Below, piece after piece: positions 1 through 7,469 of a stretch of 31,138 bases of DNA (positions are counted from its first letter, which is position 1; every line of letters starts with the position of its first letter). Position numbers and translations under genes: made by a program. A model generated the notes under the pieces. The model had not been told where the DNA came from, did no database searches, and was given only the letters and a program-made list of their open reading frames with translations. Origin of the DNA: Pseudomonadota bacterium (GTDB taxonomy: Bacteria; Pseudomonadota; Alphaproteobacteria; Rhodobacterales; Rhodobacteraceae); assembly GCA_022573605.1 (NCBI GenBank), contig JACZTQ010000002.1, positions 1-31,138 of the forward strand, given 5' to 3'.

Positions 1-165
1 GCGCCCGCCGCGCCGCCGGTGGCGCCGGCCGCACCGCCGGTGGCTCCCGCCGCGCCGCCAATGCTCGTGCGGGCGCCACGGGCGGAGCCCGAGGTCAGCG
101 ACGACCCCGATCTGCGGCTCGCCGACTTCGTCCGGGCGCCGGGCCAACCCCAGCGGGAGGACTGA
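1..165 (+). CDS. C-terminal fragment of a Pro/Ala-rich protein
   Basis: Frame 1 is open from the first base to a TGA at 163-165, so this is the last 54 codons of a gene that begins outside the window. The visible part starts with a Pro/Ala linker made of a seven-residue unit (VAPAAPP), encoded by near-identical 21-nt units at 19-39 and 40-60 plus a partial unit before them. A short charged tail follows, ending in LADFVRAPGQPQRED. Such low-complexity linkers are common in envelope and scaffold proteins, but no domain is visible and I assign no function. The codon use (G/C in third positions) matches the neighbours, which supports real coding. A perfect 14-bp palindrome lies three bases after the stop, at 168-181. 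Confidence 0.6.
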   Translation, partial: APAAPPVAPAAPPVAPAAPPMLVRAPRAEPEVSDDPDLRLADFVRAPGQPQRED

Positions 166-246
166 TACCGGCGATCGCCGGCGCGACCCGATAAACCCGC
201 CCGCCCGTGTGATGGCGCCGGACCTTCCGGATGCGTTCGCCCGGCT

Positions 247-270
247 GGCGCCGCCGCGCCCGGCGGCGCC
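247..270. terminator. Strong GC hairpin between convergent genes
   Basis: GGCGCCGCC at 247-255 pairs perfectly with GGCGGCGCC at 262-270, a 9-bp stem with a 6-nt loop. It lies between the plus-strand gene ending at 165 and bolA, which ends at 334 on the opposite strand. No U-tract follows in either direction, so it may instead slow polymerase or protect RNA ends. The terminator role is inferred from position. Confidence 0.4.
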
Positions 271-290
271 GTCGCACGCCTCCCCCCCGA

Positions 291-315
291 CCCCCCTCCC
301 AGAGGGAGTGGGGGG
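291..315. terminator. Second C-rich/G-rich hairpin downstream of bolA
   Basis: A run of C's plus CTCCC (291-300) pairs with GGGAG and a run of G's (304-315) around an AGA loop, with one bulged T at 309. This gives about 10 bp of stem, and it lies about 20 bp past the bolA stop codon on the minus strand. With the hairpin at 247-270 it fills the convergent intergenic gap (166-333), where I see no gene. A terminator role is likely from position but not shown. Confidence 0.4.
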
Positions 316-333
316 CGAAATCGGCGGGGACGC

Positions 334-600
334 CTATTCTCCCGGCGCCCGCAATTCCATCGCCAAGGCGTGGAGCGGGCCGGCCAGTTCCTCGGCCAGC
401 ACCCTGTTGACGGCGCGCTGGCGCTGCACCCTGCCCTGCCCGGCAAAGCGCGCCGAGGTCATGCGCAGGCGGAAATGACTCTCGCCGCCCTCGCGCCAGC
501 CGCCGTGGCCGCGATGCTTCTCACTGTCGTCGATCAGCTCGAACATCGAAGGCTCGAAGGCCTTTTTCAGCTTTTCGGTGATGTTTTCGGTCAGGCCCAC
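334..600 (-). CDS. bolA: BolA family protein
   Basis: This is an 88-residue BolA-domain protein. BolA proteins partner monothiol glutaredoxins in iron-sulfur and redox regulation, and some act as transcription regulators. Family features are visible: an N-terminal helix (ENITEKLKKAFEPSMFELID), the region rich in His and Gly (SEKHRGHGGWREGGESHF), and a C-terminal helix with the family pattern QRQRAVNRVL followed by GPLHALAMEL. The length fits the family. The start is GTG (complement of 598-600), chosen because GGGAGGAT lies about 9 nt upstream. It is divergent from the J-domain gene at 696, an arrangement found in many alphaproteobacterial genomes next to cobS/cobT. Confidence 0.93.
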   Translation of the reverse strand: MGLTENITEKLKKAFEPSMFELIDDSEKHRGHGGWREGGESHFRLRMTSARFAGQGRVQRQRAVNRVLAEELAGPLHALAMELRAPGE

Positions 601-695
601 CCCTGAATCCTCCCAGATTCCGTCTTGTCAAGCTATCGAATGTAACCGGCCTTGGGCTATTCTGCTCCGACTCGGGCCACCGCACAAGGACGCCA

Positions 696-1364
696 ATGCC
701 ACCGCGCTCCCCCCTTGACTACGACGTCTCGGTCGCCGCCGACAAGGCGCGCCGGCAGCGGACGCGCGGGTTGAGCGGGGCGTTCGAGACCTCGCGGCGC
801 CATTGCGACTGGCCCGGCTGCGATGTGACGGGCGCCTACCGCGCCCCCCATTCGCCCGAGCGGCTGAACGATTTCCGCTGGTTCTGCCTCGAGCACGTGC
901 GCCGCTACAACGCCGGCTGGAACTTCTTTTCCGACTGGACCGTGACGCAGATGGACGCCCAGTTCCGCGCCGACCGGGTCTGGGAGCGCCCGACCTGGGC
1001 GCTGGGCAAGGGGCCGAGGGCGGCGCTGGGCAACCACCCCCATGCCGAGGGCAACGCCTGGGCGCGCTGGGGCTTTCGCGATGCCTTCGAGGTGCTGGGC
1101 GACGCCGCCACCCTGAACCCGGGCCGGGCGTCCAACCAGAACCACCCGCGCCGCCGCATGACCCGGGTCGAGCAGCGGGCGATGGATGCGCTGGGCCTGG
1201 CCCACCGGGTCGAGACCCGGACCGAGGTGCGCGCCCGCTACCGCGAGCTGGTCAAGGACCTGCATCCCGACCTGAACGGCGGCCGCAACCCCGACCCGGA
1301 GCGCCTGGCCTGGGTGCTGAAGGCCTGGCAGATCCTGCGCAAGAGCCGCAATTTCAGCCGCTGA
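696..1364 (+). CDS. J-domain (DnaJ-like) protein next to cobS
   Basis: This 222-residue protein has a J domain at its C-terminus instead of the N-terminus as in DnaJ. The last ~65 residues contain the J-domain helices and the HPD tripeptide (residues 190-192, within VKDLHPDLNGG) that stimulates Hsp70 ATPase. The N-terminal half holds a conserved Cys/His cluster (C37, C41, C64, H67) that could bind a metal or stabilise the fold. Proteins of this type sit beside cobS in many alphaproteobacteria, between bolA and the cobaltochelatase genes. A chaperone role in building the AAA+ CobS/CobT complex has been a natural guess, but nothing in the sequence proves it. The gene is divergent from bolA, with a 95-bp gap. 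Confidence 0.88.
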   Translation: MPPRSPLDYDVSVAADKARRQRTRGLSGAFETSRRHCDWPGCDVTGAYRAPHSPERLNDFRWFCLEHVRRYNAGWNFFSDWTVTQMDAQFRADRVWERPTWALGKGPRAALGNHPHAEGNAWARWGFRDAFEVLGDAATLNPGRASNQNHPRRRMTRVEQRAMDALGLAHRVETRTEVRARYRELVKDLHPDLNGGRNPDPERLAWVLKAWQILRKSRNFSR

Positions 1365-1382
1365 AGCACGGGCCGGCAGACC

Positions 1383-2261
1383 ATGAAGATCACCCTTCTC
1401 GGAACCGGCTGCCCGGTCGCCCATCCGCGCCGGGGCGGCGCCGCGACGCTGGTCGAGACCGCCGGCGCCCGGGTGCTGGTCGACTGCGGCTCGATGGTGA
1501 CCCAGCGCCTGATCGAGGCGGGTTGCCGGGGGGCCCAGATCGACGCGCTGATCGTCAGCCATCTGCATTCCGACCATCTGGTCGATTTCTACCAGCTCGT
1601 GGTCTCGAGCTGGCATCAGGGCCGCGCCGCGCCCTGGCAGGTGCATTGTCCGGAGACCGTGGCGCCGCTGATCGAGGCGACCATGGCCGCGTGGCAGGGC
1701 GAGCGCGAATTGCGCGTCGCCTTCGAGCAGCGCCCCACGGCGAGCGGGCTGGAAGTGGCCTGCGAGGCCCTGGCGCCGGGTCGCCGGATCAGCATCGGCG
1801 ATCTCGAGATCGAGCCGGTGCTGGTGGACCACGGCCCGGTGGTCCCGGCCTACGGCTTCGTCCTGCGCTCGGCCGGCAAGGTGGCGGTTCTGTCGGGCGA
1901 TACCGGCGTCTGCGAGGCCCTGATCGAGGCCGGCCGGGGCGCCGATCTGCTGGTGCACGAGGTCTACCTGCACCGGGAGATGGTGCTGGTTCCCGGCCTC
2001 CGCGACGCCGCGACGGTGTCGGCGACGGCATCCTATCACACGCTGTCGGGCGAGGTTGGCGAGGTTGCCCGGCGGATGGGCGCGGCGGCGCTGGCGCTGA
2101 CCCATTTCGTGCCGCCGGATTTCGACCGCGCGGCGCTGTTGGCCGAGGTCGCCGGGAGCTATCACGGCCCGGTGTTCGTCGGCGAGGACCTGATGAGCTT
2201 CGATCTGGCCAGCGGCGACGTGACCCTGGGCGCGTTCCGGGCGCGGGTTCTTTGCCGGTGA
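1383..2261 (+). CDS. Metallo-beta-lactamase-fold hydrolase, RNase Z-like subgroup
   Basis: This 292-residue protein opens with the MBL-fold start MKITLLGTGCPVAHPRRGG. It carries the metal-binding motif HxHxDH at residues 60-65 (HLHSDH). Later ligand regions are also visible: VDHG, SGDTG (bridging Asp), VHEVY and a C-terminal THFVPP. The arrangement resembles RNase Z / arylsulfatase-like MBL enzymes, a group that includes tRNA 3'-processing nucleases and small-molecule hydrolases. The RNase Z exosite arm is not obvious, so I favour a small-molecule hydrolase of unknown substrate. It starts 18 bp after the J-domain gene and separates it from cobS, where I would otherwise expect direct adjacency. 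Its stop codon overlaps the left arm of an inverted repeat at 2258-2269. Confidence 0.85.
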   Translation: MKITLLGTGCPVAHPRRGGAATLVETAGARVLVDCGSMVTQRLIEAGCRGAQIDALIVSHLHSDHLVDFYQLVVSSWHQGRAAPWQVHCPETVAPLIEATMAAWQGERELRVAFEQRPTASGLEVACEALAPGRRISIGDLEIEPVLVDHGPVVPAYGFVLRSAGKVAVLSGDTGVCEALIEAGRGADLLVHEVYLHREMVLVPGLRDAATVSATASYHTLSGEVGEVARRMGAAALALTHFVPPDFDRAALLAEVAGSYHGPVFVGEDLMSFDLASGDVTLGAFRARVLCR

Positions 2262-2369
2262 CGAAATCCACCGATCATGCCCCAATGATTCCTGGGGTAC
2301 CATCGTGTGGTTGGGTGGGGAGGAGGGGTGGGTGGCGGCGCCGGAAATCCGCAGAGCGGATTTCGTCAC
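2258..2369 (+). repeat. Nested inverted repeats in the cobS leader
   Basis: GTGACGAAATCC (2258-2269) has a perfect 12-bp inverted copy GGATTTCGTCAC at 2358-2369. The right copy can also fold locally: GAAATCCGC (2344-2352) pairs with GCGGATTTC (2356-2364) around an AGA loop, a 9-bp stem. A third hairpin, CCCCA/TGGGG, is at 2280-2297. The long-range pairing and the local hairpin compete for the same strand, as attenuators do. The element could also be the remnant of a small palindromic repeat. I see no B12-box-like conserved core, so I do not call it a cobalamin riboswitch. It lies 99 nt or more upstream of the cobS start. Confidence 0.55.
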
Positions 2370-2468
2370 GGGCATAAGCCGCCCCCCGGCGGTGATGGGT
2401 CGCGCTTGCCCTTGCAATGCGCGCCCCTATGGTCCAGAGGATCGGGCACGATGGCAGGAGTGGCGAAA

Positions 2469-3458
2469 ATGGCTGACGGCGGCACCGTGAACCCGACGGA
2501 ATTTCCGACCGTCGAGATCTCCGTGCGCGATGCTTTCGCGATCGACTCGGACATGGTGGTCAAGGGCTTTCCCGAGCCGACCGAGCGGGTTCCGCTGATC
2601 GACGACACCTACCGTTTCGACCGCGACACCACGCTGGCGATCCTGGCCGGCTTTACCCATAACCGGCGGGTGATGATCCAGGGCTATCACGGCACCGGCA
2701 AATCGACCCATATCGAGCAGGTCGCCGCCCGGCTGAACTGGCAACTCGTGCGGGTCAACCTCGACAGCCATATCAGCCGCATCGACCTGATCGGCAAGGA
2801 CGCCATCAGGCTGCGCGACGGCAAGCAGGTGACCGAGTTCCAGGAGGGCATCCTGCCCTGGGCGCTGCGCACCCCGACCGCGATCTGCTTCGACGAATAC
2901 GACGCCGGGCGCCCGGACGTGATGTTCGTGATCCAGCGCGTGCTCGAGGTCGATGGCAAGCTGACGCTCCTGGACCAGAACGAGGTGATCACGCCGCACC
3001 CCTCGTTCCGGCTGTTCTCGACCGCCAACACGGTGGGCCTGGGCGACACCACCGGGCTCTATCACGGCACCCAGCAGATCAACCAGGGCCAGATGGACCG
3101 CTGGTCGATCGTGAGCACCCTGAACTACCTGCCCCACGACGCCGAGGCCGAGATCGTGCTGGCCAAGTGCGCCTCCTTCCGGGGCGAGGGCGAGAAGATG
3201 ATCAGCCGCATGGTCACGGTGGCCGACCTGACCCGGCAGGCCTTCATGAACGGCGATCTCTCCACCGTGATGAGCCCGCGCACGGTGCTGACCTGGGCCC
3301 AGAATGCCGAGATCTTCGCGGGCGACATCGGTTTCGCCTTCCGCCTGACCTTCCTCAACAGATGCGACGAGTTGGAGCGCCAGCTGGTGGCGGAGATCTA
3401 CCAGAAGTGCTTTGGCGAGGAACTGCCCGAGAGCGCGGCCTCGATCAGCCTGGGCTGA
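2469..3458 (+). CDS. cobS: Cobaltochelatase subunit CobS (AAA+ ATPase)
   Basis: CobS is the AAA+ ATPase subunit of the aerobic CobNST cobaltochelatase, which inserts cobalt into hydrogenobyrinic acid a,c-diamide. Visible motifs are Walker A GYHGTGKST (residues 72-80), Walker B AICFDEYDA (138-146), a FSTANT sensor segment (183-188) and the N-terminal sequence SVRDAFAIDSDM typical of CobS. I chose the ATG at 2469 because AGGAG (2456-2460) is 8 nt upstream. An ATG at 2451 would place that site inside the gene, and a start near 2307 would read through GC-rich leader. The result is 329 residues, near the family size. cobT follows after 3 bp. Confidence 0.96.
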   Translation: MADGGTVNPTEFPTVEISVRDAFAIDSDMVVKGFPEPTERVPLIDDTYRFDRDTTLAILAGFTHNRRVMIQGYHGTGKSTHIEQVAARLNWQLVRVNLDSHISRIDLIGKDAIRLRDGKQVTEFQEGILPWALRTPTAICFDEYDAGRPDVMFVIQRVLEVDGKLTLLDQNEVITPHPSFRLFSTANTVGLGDTTGLYHGTQQINQGQMDRWSIVSTLNYLPHDAEAEIVLAKCASFRGEGEKMISRMVTVADLTRQAFMNGDLSTVMSPRTVLTWAQNAEIFAGDIGFAFRLTFLNRCDELERQLVAEIYQKCFGEELPESAASISLG

Positions 3459-3461
3459 TCG

Positions 3462-5336
3462 ATGGTGTTCAAGACCGACAACCCGGCGGACCCGTTCAAG
3501 AAGGCGCTCGGCGAGGCGACAAGGGCGCTGGCCGGCGAGGCCGAGCTCGAGGTCAGCTATTCCGCCGACCCGCCGGGGCGCACCGCTACCGGGCTGCGGC
3601 TGCCCCAGGTCTCGCGCCGGATGACCCGGACCGAGGTGATGCTGGCGCGCGGCACGGCGGACGCCTTTGCGCTGCGCGAGCGCTTCCACAACCCGGCCAC
3701 CGATACCCGCTACGCCCCGCCGGGCGAGACCGCGCGGGCGATCTTCGACGCCCTCGAGACGGCGCGCTGCGAGGCGATCGGCGCCCGCGCCATGGCCGGG
3801 GTGGCCGACAACCTCGACGCCCGCCTCGCCCACGAGTGCGACCAGCGCGGCTATGGGGCGATGCGCGAGACCTCGGAGGCGCCGATGCACGAGGCCGCCG
3901 GTTTCCTGCTGCGCCGGGCGCTTACCGGGCGGGCGCTGCCGGCCGCGGCCCAGAACCTGCTGGATATCTGGCAGGACTTCTTCGACGGCCATGTGGAGTC
4001 CGACCTGGAGGCGCTGGGCGACACCCTCGAGGACCAGGCCGTGTTCGCCAAGCAGGCCTGGCGGATCATCGAGCAGCTGGGCTACGGCGACCAGCTCGGC
4101 GACGACCCGGACGAGGCCGACCGGGACGACCTGGACAGCGACTCCGAGGAGGATCGGGACGACCGCTCCGACAGCGACGAGGGCGGCGACGACGACGGCG
4201 AGCAACAGGAATACCTGCCCGACGACATGCGCGGCGAGTCCGACGACAGCGAGCAGCTCGAGGTCTCGCTGGACCAGGCGGAGGCCGACGACCGGGAGCG
4301 GATGGAAGCCGACGACGGCATGCCCCCGCCGGAGCCGCGCGCCGCGCCGGTCTCGGACGCCGATCCGAACTACAAGGTCTTCAACCAGAAATACGACGAG
4401 ATGATCCCGGCCGAGGAGCTTTCCGACGAGGAGGAACTGGAGCGCCTGCGGGCCTATCTCGACAAGCAGCTCGAGCAGCTGAAGGGCGCCGTCTCGCGGC
4501 TGGCCAACCGGTTGCAGCGCCGGCTTCAGGCGCAACAGAACCGGGCCTGGGAGTTCGACCTCGAGGAAGGCATGCTCGATGCCGGCCGGCTGGCCCGGGT
4601 AGTGACCAACCCAACCCTGCCGCTGAGCTTCAAGGTCGAGAAGGACACCACCTTCCGCGACACCGTGGTGACCCTGTTGATCGACAATTCCGGCTCGATG
4701 CGCGGCCGGCCGATCTCGATCGCCGCGATCACCGCCGACGTTCTCGCCCGCACCCTGGAGCGCTGCCAGGTCAAGGTCGAGATCCTCGGCTTCACCACCC
4801 GGGCCTGGAAGGGCGGCGAGAGCCGCGAGCAGTGGCTGGCCGCCGGCCGGCCGCAGAACCCGGGCCGGCTGAACGATCTGCGCCACATCGTCTACAAGCG
4901 CGCCGACGCGCCCTGGCGCCGGGCGCGCAAGAACCTCGGGCTGATGATGCGCGAGGGGTTGCTGAAGGAGAACATCGACGGCGAGGCGCTGGAGTGGGCC
5001 TATCGCCGGTTGCAGGCCCGCCACGAGCAGCGCCGCATCCTGGTGGTGGTGTCGGACGGGGCGCCGGTGGACGACTCGACCCTCAGCGTCAACCCGTCGA
5101 ACTATCTCGAGCGGCACCTGCGCGAGGTCATCGGCATGATCGAACGGCGCGGATCGGTCGAGCTTCTGGCCATCGGCATCGGCCACGACGTCACCCGCTA
5201 CTACAGCCGGGCGGTCACCATCACCGATGCCGAGCAACTGGCCGGCGCGGTGACCGAGCACCTCGCGGCGCTGTTCGACACCGACCCCAAGGCGCAGGTC
5301 CGGGCCACCGCCCGCTCGAAGCGCCGGGCGGCGTGA
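3462..5336 (+). CDS. cobT: Cobaltochelatase subunit CobT (VWA domain)
   Basis: CobT (624 residues) forms a chaperone-like complex with CobS that drives CobN during ATP-dependent cobalt insertion in the cytoplasm. The order is an N-terminal helical domain (about 1-210), a strongly acidic low-complexity linker (about 210-290, mostly Asp/Glu/Ser), a helical segment (about 300-365), and a C-terminal von Willebrand A domain. The MIDAS motif DxSxS is at D408-S410-S412 (LLIDNSGSMRG), and a later VVVSDGAPVDD supplies further metal-site residues. The acidic linker is a usual CobT feature and not a sign of foreign DNA. The gene follows cobS by 3 bp and must be co-transcribed with it. A 6-bp stem overlaps its stop codon. 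Confidence 0.96.
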   Translation: MVFKTDNPADPFKKALGEATRALAGEAELEVSYSADPPGRTATGLRLPQVSRRMTRTEVMLARGTADAFALRERFHNPATDTRYAPPGETARAIFDALETARCEAIGARAMAGVADNLDARLAHECDQRGYGAMRETSEAPMHEAAGFLLRRALTGRALPAAAQNLLDIWQDFFDGHVESDLEALGDTLEDQAVFAKQAWRIIEQLGYGDQLGDDPDEADRDDLDSDSEEDRDDRSDSDEGGDDDGEQQEYLPDDMRGESDDSEQLEVSLDQAEADDRERMEADDGMPPPEPRAAPVSDADPNYKVFNQKYDEMIPAEELSDEEELERLRAYLDKQLEQLKGAVSRLANRLQRRLQAQQNRAWEFDLEEGMLDAGRLARVVTNPTLPLSFKVEKDTTFRDTVVTLLIDNSGSMRGRPISIAAITADVLARTLERCQVKVEILGFTTRAWKGGESREQWLAAGRPQNPGRLNDLRHIVYKRADAPWRRARKNLGLMMREGLLKENIDGEALEWAYRRLQARHEQRRILVVVSDGAPVDDSTLSVNPSNYLERHLREVIGMIERRGSVELLAIGIGHDVTRYYSRAVTITDAEQLAGAVTEHLAALFDTDPKAQVRATARSKRRAA

Positions 5337-5345
5337 GAGGCCGCC
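5327..5345 (+). terminator. Weak stem-loop over the cobT stop
   Basis: GGCGGC (5327-5332) pairs with GCCGCC (5340-5345) around a 7-nt loop containing the TGA stop. Genes converge here, since the next one ends at 5410 on the minus strand. The stem is short and no U-tract follows, so the terminator role is tentative. Confidence 0.25.
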
Positions 5346-5409
5346 GGGAAAGCCGCCTCGCGCTGCACAGGTAACAGCCCGTACCGGCGCCGCCGCGGCG
5401 TAGCGGATT

Positions 5410-5784
5410 TCACCCCGGCCCGACCCCCCACACCATCCCGGTCGCGGGCGCCAGTCTCAGGGCGGGCAGCCCGGTCACCTGCCTCAGCGCCGCCATCAGC
5501 AGATCGCCGATGCCGCGCAGCAGCCGCTCGATGGTGGTGGTCGCCAGCGCCTGGATGTTGCGCACGAAACGGACCACCATGCGCTCGAGCTCCTCCATCT
5601 CCTGGGCCATCTGCTCGTCGGAGATGCTGCCGGAAGCATAGCCTTCGCCGAGCAGCACGGTGAAGCTGGCGATGGCCCGCGCCTTGGCCCGGGAATAGCC
5701 GCGCAGCAGGGCCAGGTCGGTGCTCAAGATGGTGGAGACGGCGGCGCCGATGCCGGCGGTCAGTTGGTCGAAATCCTGTGCCAT
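5410..5784 (-). CDS. Small helical protein of unknown function
   Basis: This 124-residue protein is mostly predicted helix. It starts MAQDFDQLTAGIGAAVSTIL and includes a charged stretch EQMAQEMEELERMVVRFVRN that could form a coiled coil. A hydrophobic, Gly-containing segment (RLLRGIGDLLMAALRQV) follows. No signal peptide, metal site or catalytic motif is evident, and I do not recognise the family. It is the second gene of a minus-strand pair: its start lies 12 nt after the lipoprotein gene, with AGAGGA at 5791-5796 as ribosome binding site. The tight spacing suggests the two proteins act together, perhaps at the membrane. It converges on cobT. Confidence 0.7.
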   Translation of the reverse strand: MAQDFDQLTAGIGAAVSTILSTDLALLRGYSRAKARAIASFTVLLGEGYASGSISDEQMAQEMEELERMVVRFVRNIQALATTTIERLLRGIGDLLMAALRQVTGLPALRLAPATGMVWGVGPG

Positions 5785-5796
5785 GACGATGTCCTC

Positions 5797-6498
5797 TCAG
5801 CGGTTGCGGTTCAGGATGTCGCGCTCGTAGATCAGCGCGTCGCGCAGGATGTCCTCCAGCGCCACGATGCGGAGCGAGACCTGGATCGGGTCGAGCCCGA
5901 GCATCGGGGCCGGCGGCGGCGCGGCGGGCGGCGCCGGTTGCGGGCCGGCCCCTTCCTGCCAGCGGCGGAAAGCCTCGAGATAGGCCACCATCGCGCCTTG
6001 ATGCGAGGCCAGGGCTGCGTCATAGGCGGCGAGTTTTGCGCTCTGGCCGCCGGTCGCGGCGCGGTCATGGGCCTCGAGCTTCGCCAGGTTGCGCAGATAG
6101 TCCTCCATGTAAGCGGGGGTGGCGTCCTGGTATTCGGCCAGCCGCTCGGCTCCTGCCGGGGCGATCTCCTCGGCCAGCGAGAGGCCGGCGCCGAGCCGCG
6201 CGAGGCGCAGCATCAGCCCGCTGGCGGGCGCCGCCGAGCCCCGCGCCTGAGCCATCAGGCGCACGGTTGCGGCGCGCGCGGCGAGGGCGCGATAGCGGGG
6301 CTCGCGGTCGGCATGGGTGCCGCTGGCGCCCGGTGCGAAGTCCTGGAACAGACGCAGGGTTCCGGCGGTCAGCTCGGTGACTTCAGCGGCGACGGCGGCG
6401 TCGTAGGCGGGTTCGCGCCCGATTGTGCAGGCGGCAAGCGCGGTGAGGGCGGCGAGGGCCGCGAGGCCCCTGCCCCACCGCTCGATGGTGGCGCGCAT
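5797..6498 (-). CDS. Predicted lipoprotein of unknown function
   Basis: This is a 233-residue protein with a lipoprotein signal: a positively charged start (MRATIERWGRG), a hydrophobic core (LAALAALTALAA) and a lipobox Cys in LAAC. The mature part is Ala-rich and helical, with a Pro/Ala linker (PPAAPPPAP) near the C-terminus and a final helix containing ALEDILRDALIYERDILN. It is therefore probably anchored to a membrane facing the periplasm. The start at 6498 was chosen because AGGAGA sits 6 nt upstream and the signal begins there; a longer form would bury the signal peptide. I do not recognise a family. It is the first gene of a pair with the small helical protein downstream. Confidence 0.75.
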   Translation of the reverse strand: MRATIERWGRGLAALAALTALAACTIGREPAYDAAVAAEVTELTAGTLRLFQDFAPGASGTHADREPRYRALAARAATVRLMAQARGSAAPASGLMLRLARLGAGLSLAEEIAPAGAERLAEYQDATPAYMEDYLRNLAKLEAHDRAATGGQSAKLAAYDAALASHQGAMVAYLEAFRRWQEGAGPQPAPPAAPPPAPMLGLDPIQVSLRIVALEDILRDALIYERDILNRNR

Positions 6499-6622
6499 GG
6501 GTTGTCTCCTATCCCGGAATTCCGCTCCACGGCTCACGGGGCAAGGAGATGCGCCCGCATCGCGGGGCTCACGCATCGGGCTTTAGGGGAAAACCTTTAA
6601 GATTTTATGCAGTCGGGCGGAT

Positions 6623-6649
6623 TCCGGCAGATTTCCGCCGCCTGCCGGA
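6623..6649 (-). terminator. Hairpin after the small membrane protein gene
   Basis: TCCGGCAG (6623-6630) pairs perfectly with CTGCCGGA (6642-6649), an 8-bp stem with an 11-nt loop. It lies 4 bp past the stop of the minus-strand gene at 6654-6986. Downstream on that strand the DNA is A/T-rich but lacks a clear U-tract, so termination is plausible and not proven. The remaining spacer up to 6499 holds an A/T-rich pocket (about 6581-6610) that may carry the lipoprotein promoter. Confidence 0.4.
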
Positions 6650-6653
6650 CCCT

Positions 6654-6986
6654 TCAGCCGTGGAATCGCAGTCTCGCCCGCCGCCGCAGCCGGCGCCGGC
6701 GTCCCCAGACGTGCAGCAGCCAGAAGATCGCCCCCAGCCCGGCGAAATCCGCCGCCGCCGGCCATTCCAGCACGGTCTGGATACCGGGGTCCCAGAGCAC
6801 CGGGCTGATGTGGCGCTCGACGGCCGGCTGCAACATCAGCAGGCTGTCGCGATGGATCCAGGCCCACCACTCGCCCAGCGCCGCGAGGCGGATCGCTCCG
6901 TCATCCGACGACAGGCTGGAATAGAGATCCACCGCCAGGGTGATCAGCCCCAGCAGGAGGAACAGCGCGGCCAGCAGACGAAACAT
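6654..6986 (-). CDS. Small membrane protein, unknown function
   Basis: This 110-residue protein starts MFRLLAALFLLLGLITLAVD, which is either an uncleaved signal anchor or a first membrane helix. A soluble loop follows (about residues 24-75). A second hydrophobic segment (AAADFAGLGAIFWLLHVW) comes before a very Arg-rich C-terminus (GRRRRLRRRARLRF). The positive tail suggests that the C-terminus is cytoplasmic. I chose the ATG at 6986 because a GAGGTGA ribosome binding site precedes it and it begins with the hydrophobic segment. No known domain is recognised. The region upstream runs to the tRNA-Ser gene on the other strand. Confidence 0.7.
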   Translation of the reverse strand: MFRLLAALFLLLGLITLAVDLYSSLSSDDGAIRLAALGEWWAWIHRDSLLMLQPAVERHISPVLWDPGIQTVLEWPAAADFAGLGAIFWLLHVWGRRRRLRRRARLRFHG

Positions 6987-7109
6987 GGTCACCTCGGTTC
7001 TCTCTGATCCGCGCGAAGCTAGCTCCATTCGCCTCCCTTGCCAAGAACACGCTCGGCGCCGGCCGGCCCCTTGCCATTGCCGACTCGCCGCGATAGCGTC
7101 CGGCGCCGT

Positions 7110-7199
7110 GGAGAGGTGGCCGAGCGGTCGAAGGCGCACGCCTGGAAAGCGTGTATAGGGGTAACTCTATCGTGGGTTCGAATCCCACTCTCTCCGCCA
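7110..7199 (+). tRNA. tRNA-Ser(GGA)
   Basis: The sequence folds as a class II tRNA. The acceptor stem GGAGAGG (7110-7116) pairs with 7189-7195 (last pair G-U). The anticodon stem CACGC/GCGTG encloses the loop CTGGAAA with anticodon GGA (7144-7146). A long variable arm lies around 7154-7171, a T-arm GTGGGTTCGAATCCCAC at 7172-7188, discriminator G at 7196, and an encoded CCA at 7197-7199. The long variable arm and GGA anticodon identify serine (UCC/UCU codons). tRNA-Ser genes are frequent integration sites for mobile elements, and an accessory catabolic region begins just downstream. Confidence 0.97.
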
Positions 7200-7276
7200 C
7201 TCATCTGCCATAGCATCCTGTTTTCAAATGGAAATCGCATCCGCGATGGTCCCGGATTCCAAGGGGTTCAGCCGTT

Positions 7277-7390
7277 TCACAGGCTTTCCTTCGTGAGCTC
7301 GTCCTGCGTCGCCAGGGTGCTCTCGCGCATGGTGTCGACCATGAAGTCGATCTCATTGCGGCTCAGGGTCAGGGGCGGCGCCTCGCTGAC
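7277..7390 (-). pseudogene. C-terminal remnant of a class III aminotransferase
   Basis: On the minus strand the stretch from about 7390 down to a TGA at 7277-7279 reads APPLTLSRNEIDFMVDT, then MRESTLATQDELTKESL. The pattern of small residues, PPL, hydrophobic pairs and an acidic helix (NEIDFMVDT) resembles the last residues of PLP-dependent class III aminotransferases (omega-amino acid type). Upstream of about 7390 the same frame gives only Pro-rich sequence with no aminotransferase features, and no start codon is available, so the rest of the gene is missing. It is read toward the tRNA-Ser gene. I interpret it as a scar of deletion or insertion. The assignment rests on a short match recognised by eye. 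Confidence 0.45.
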
Positions 7391-7469
7391 TGTCCCTGGC
7401 GGCCGGGGGCAAACCGGAGCCGCCGGTTTCGCCCAGGATAAATCATCCAGGGGAGCATCGCGATGGCCA

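Noticed and set aside
2262..2468. Cobalamin riboswitch before cobS
   Set aside because: The conserved B12-box core was not found. The inverted repeats there do not resemble the riboswitch layout.
4080..4340. Highly acidic repetitive stretch as foreign or low-quality DNA
   Set aside because: An Asp/Glu-rich linker is a normal feature of CobT, and the flanking domains are in the same frame.
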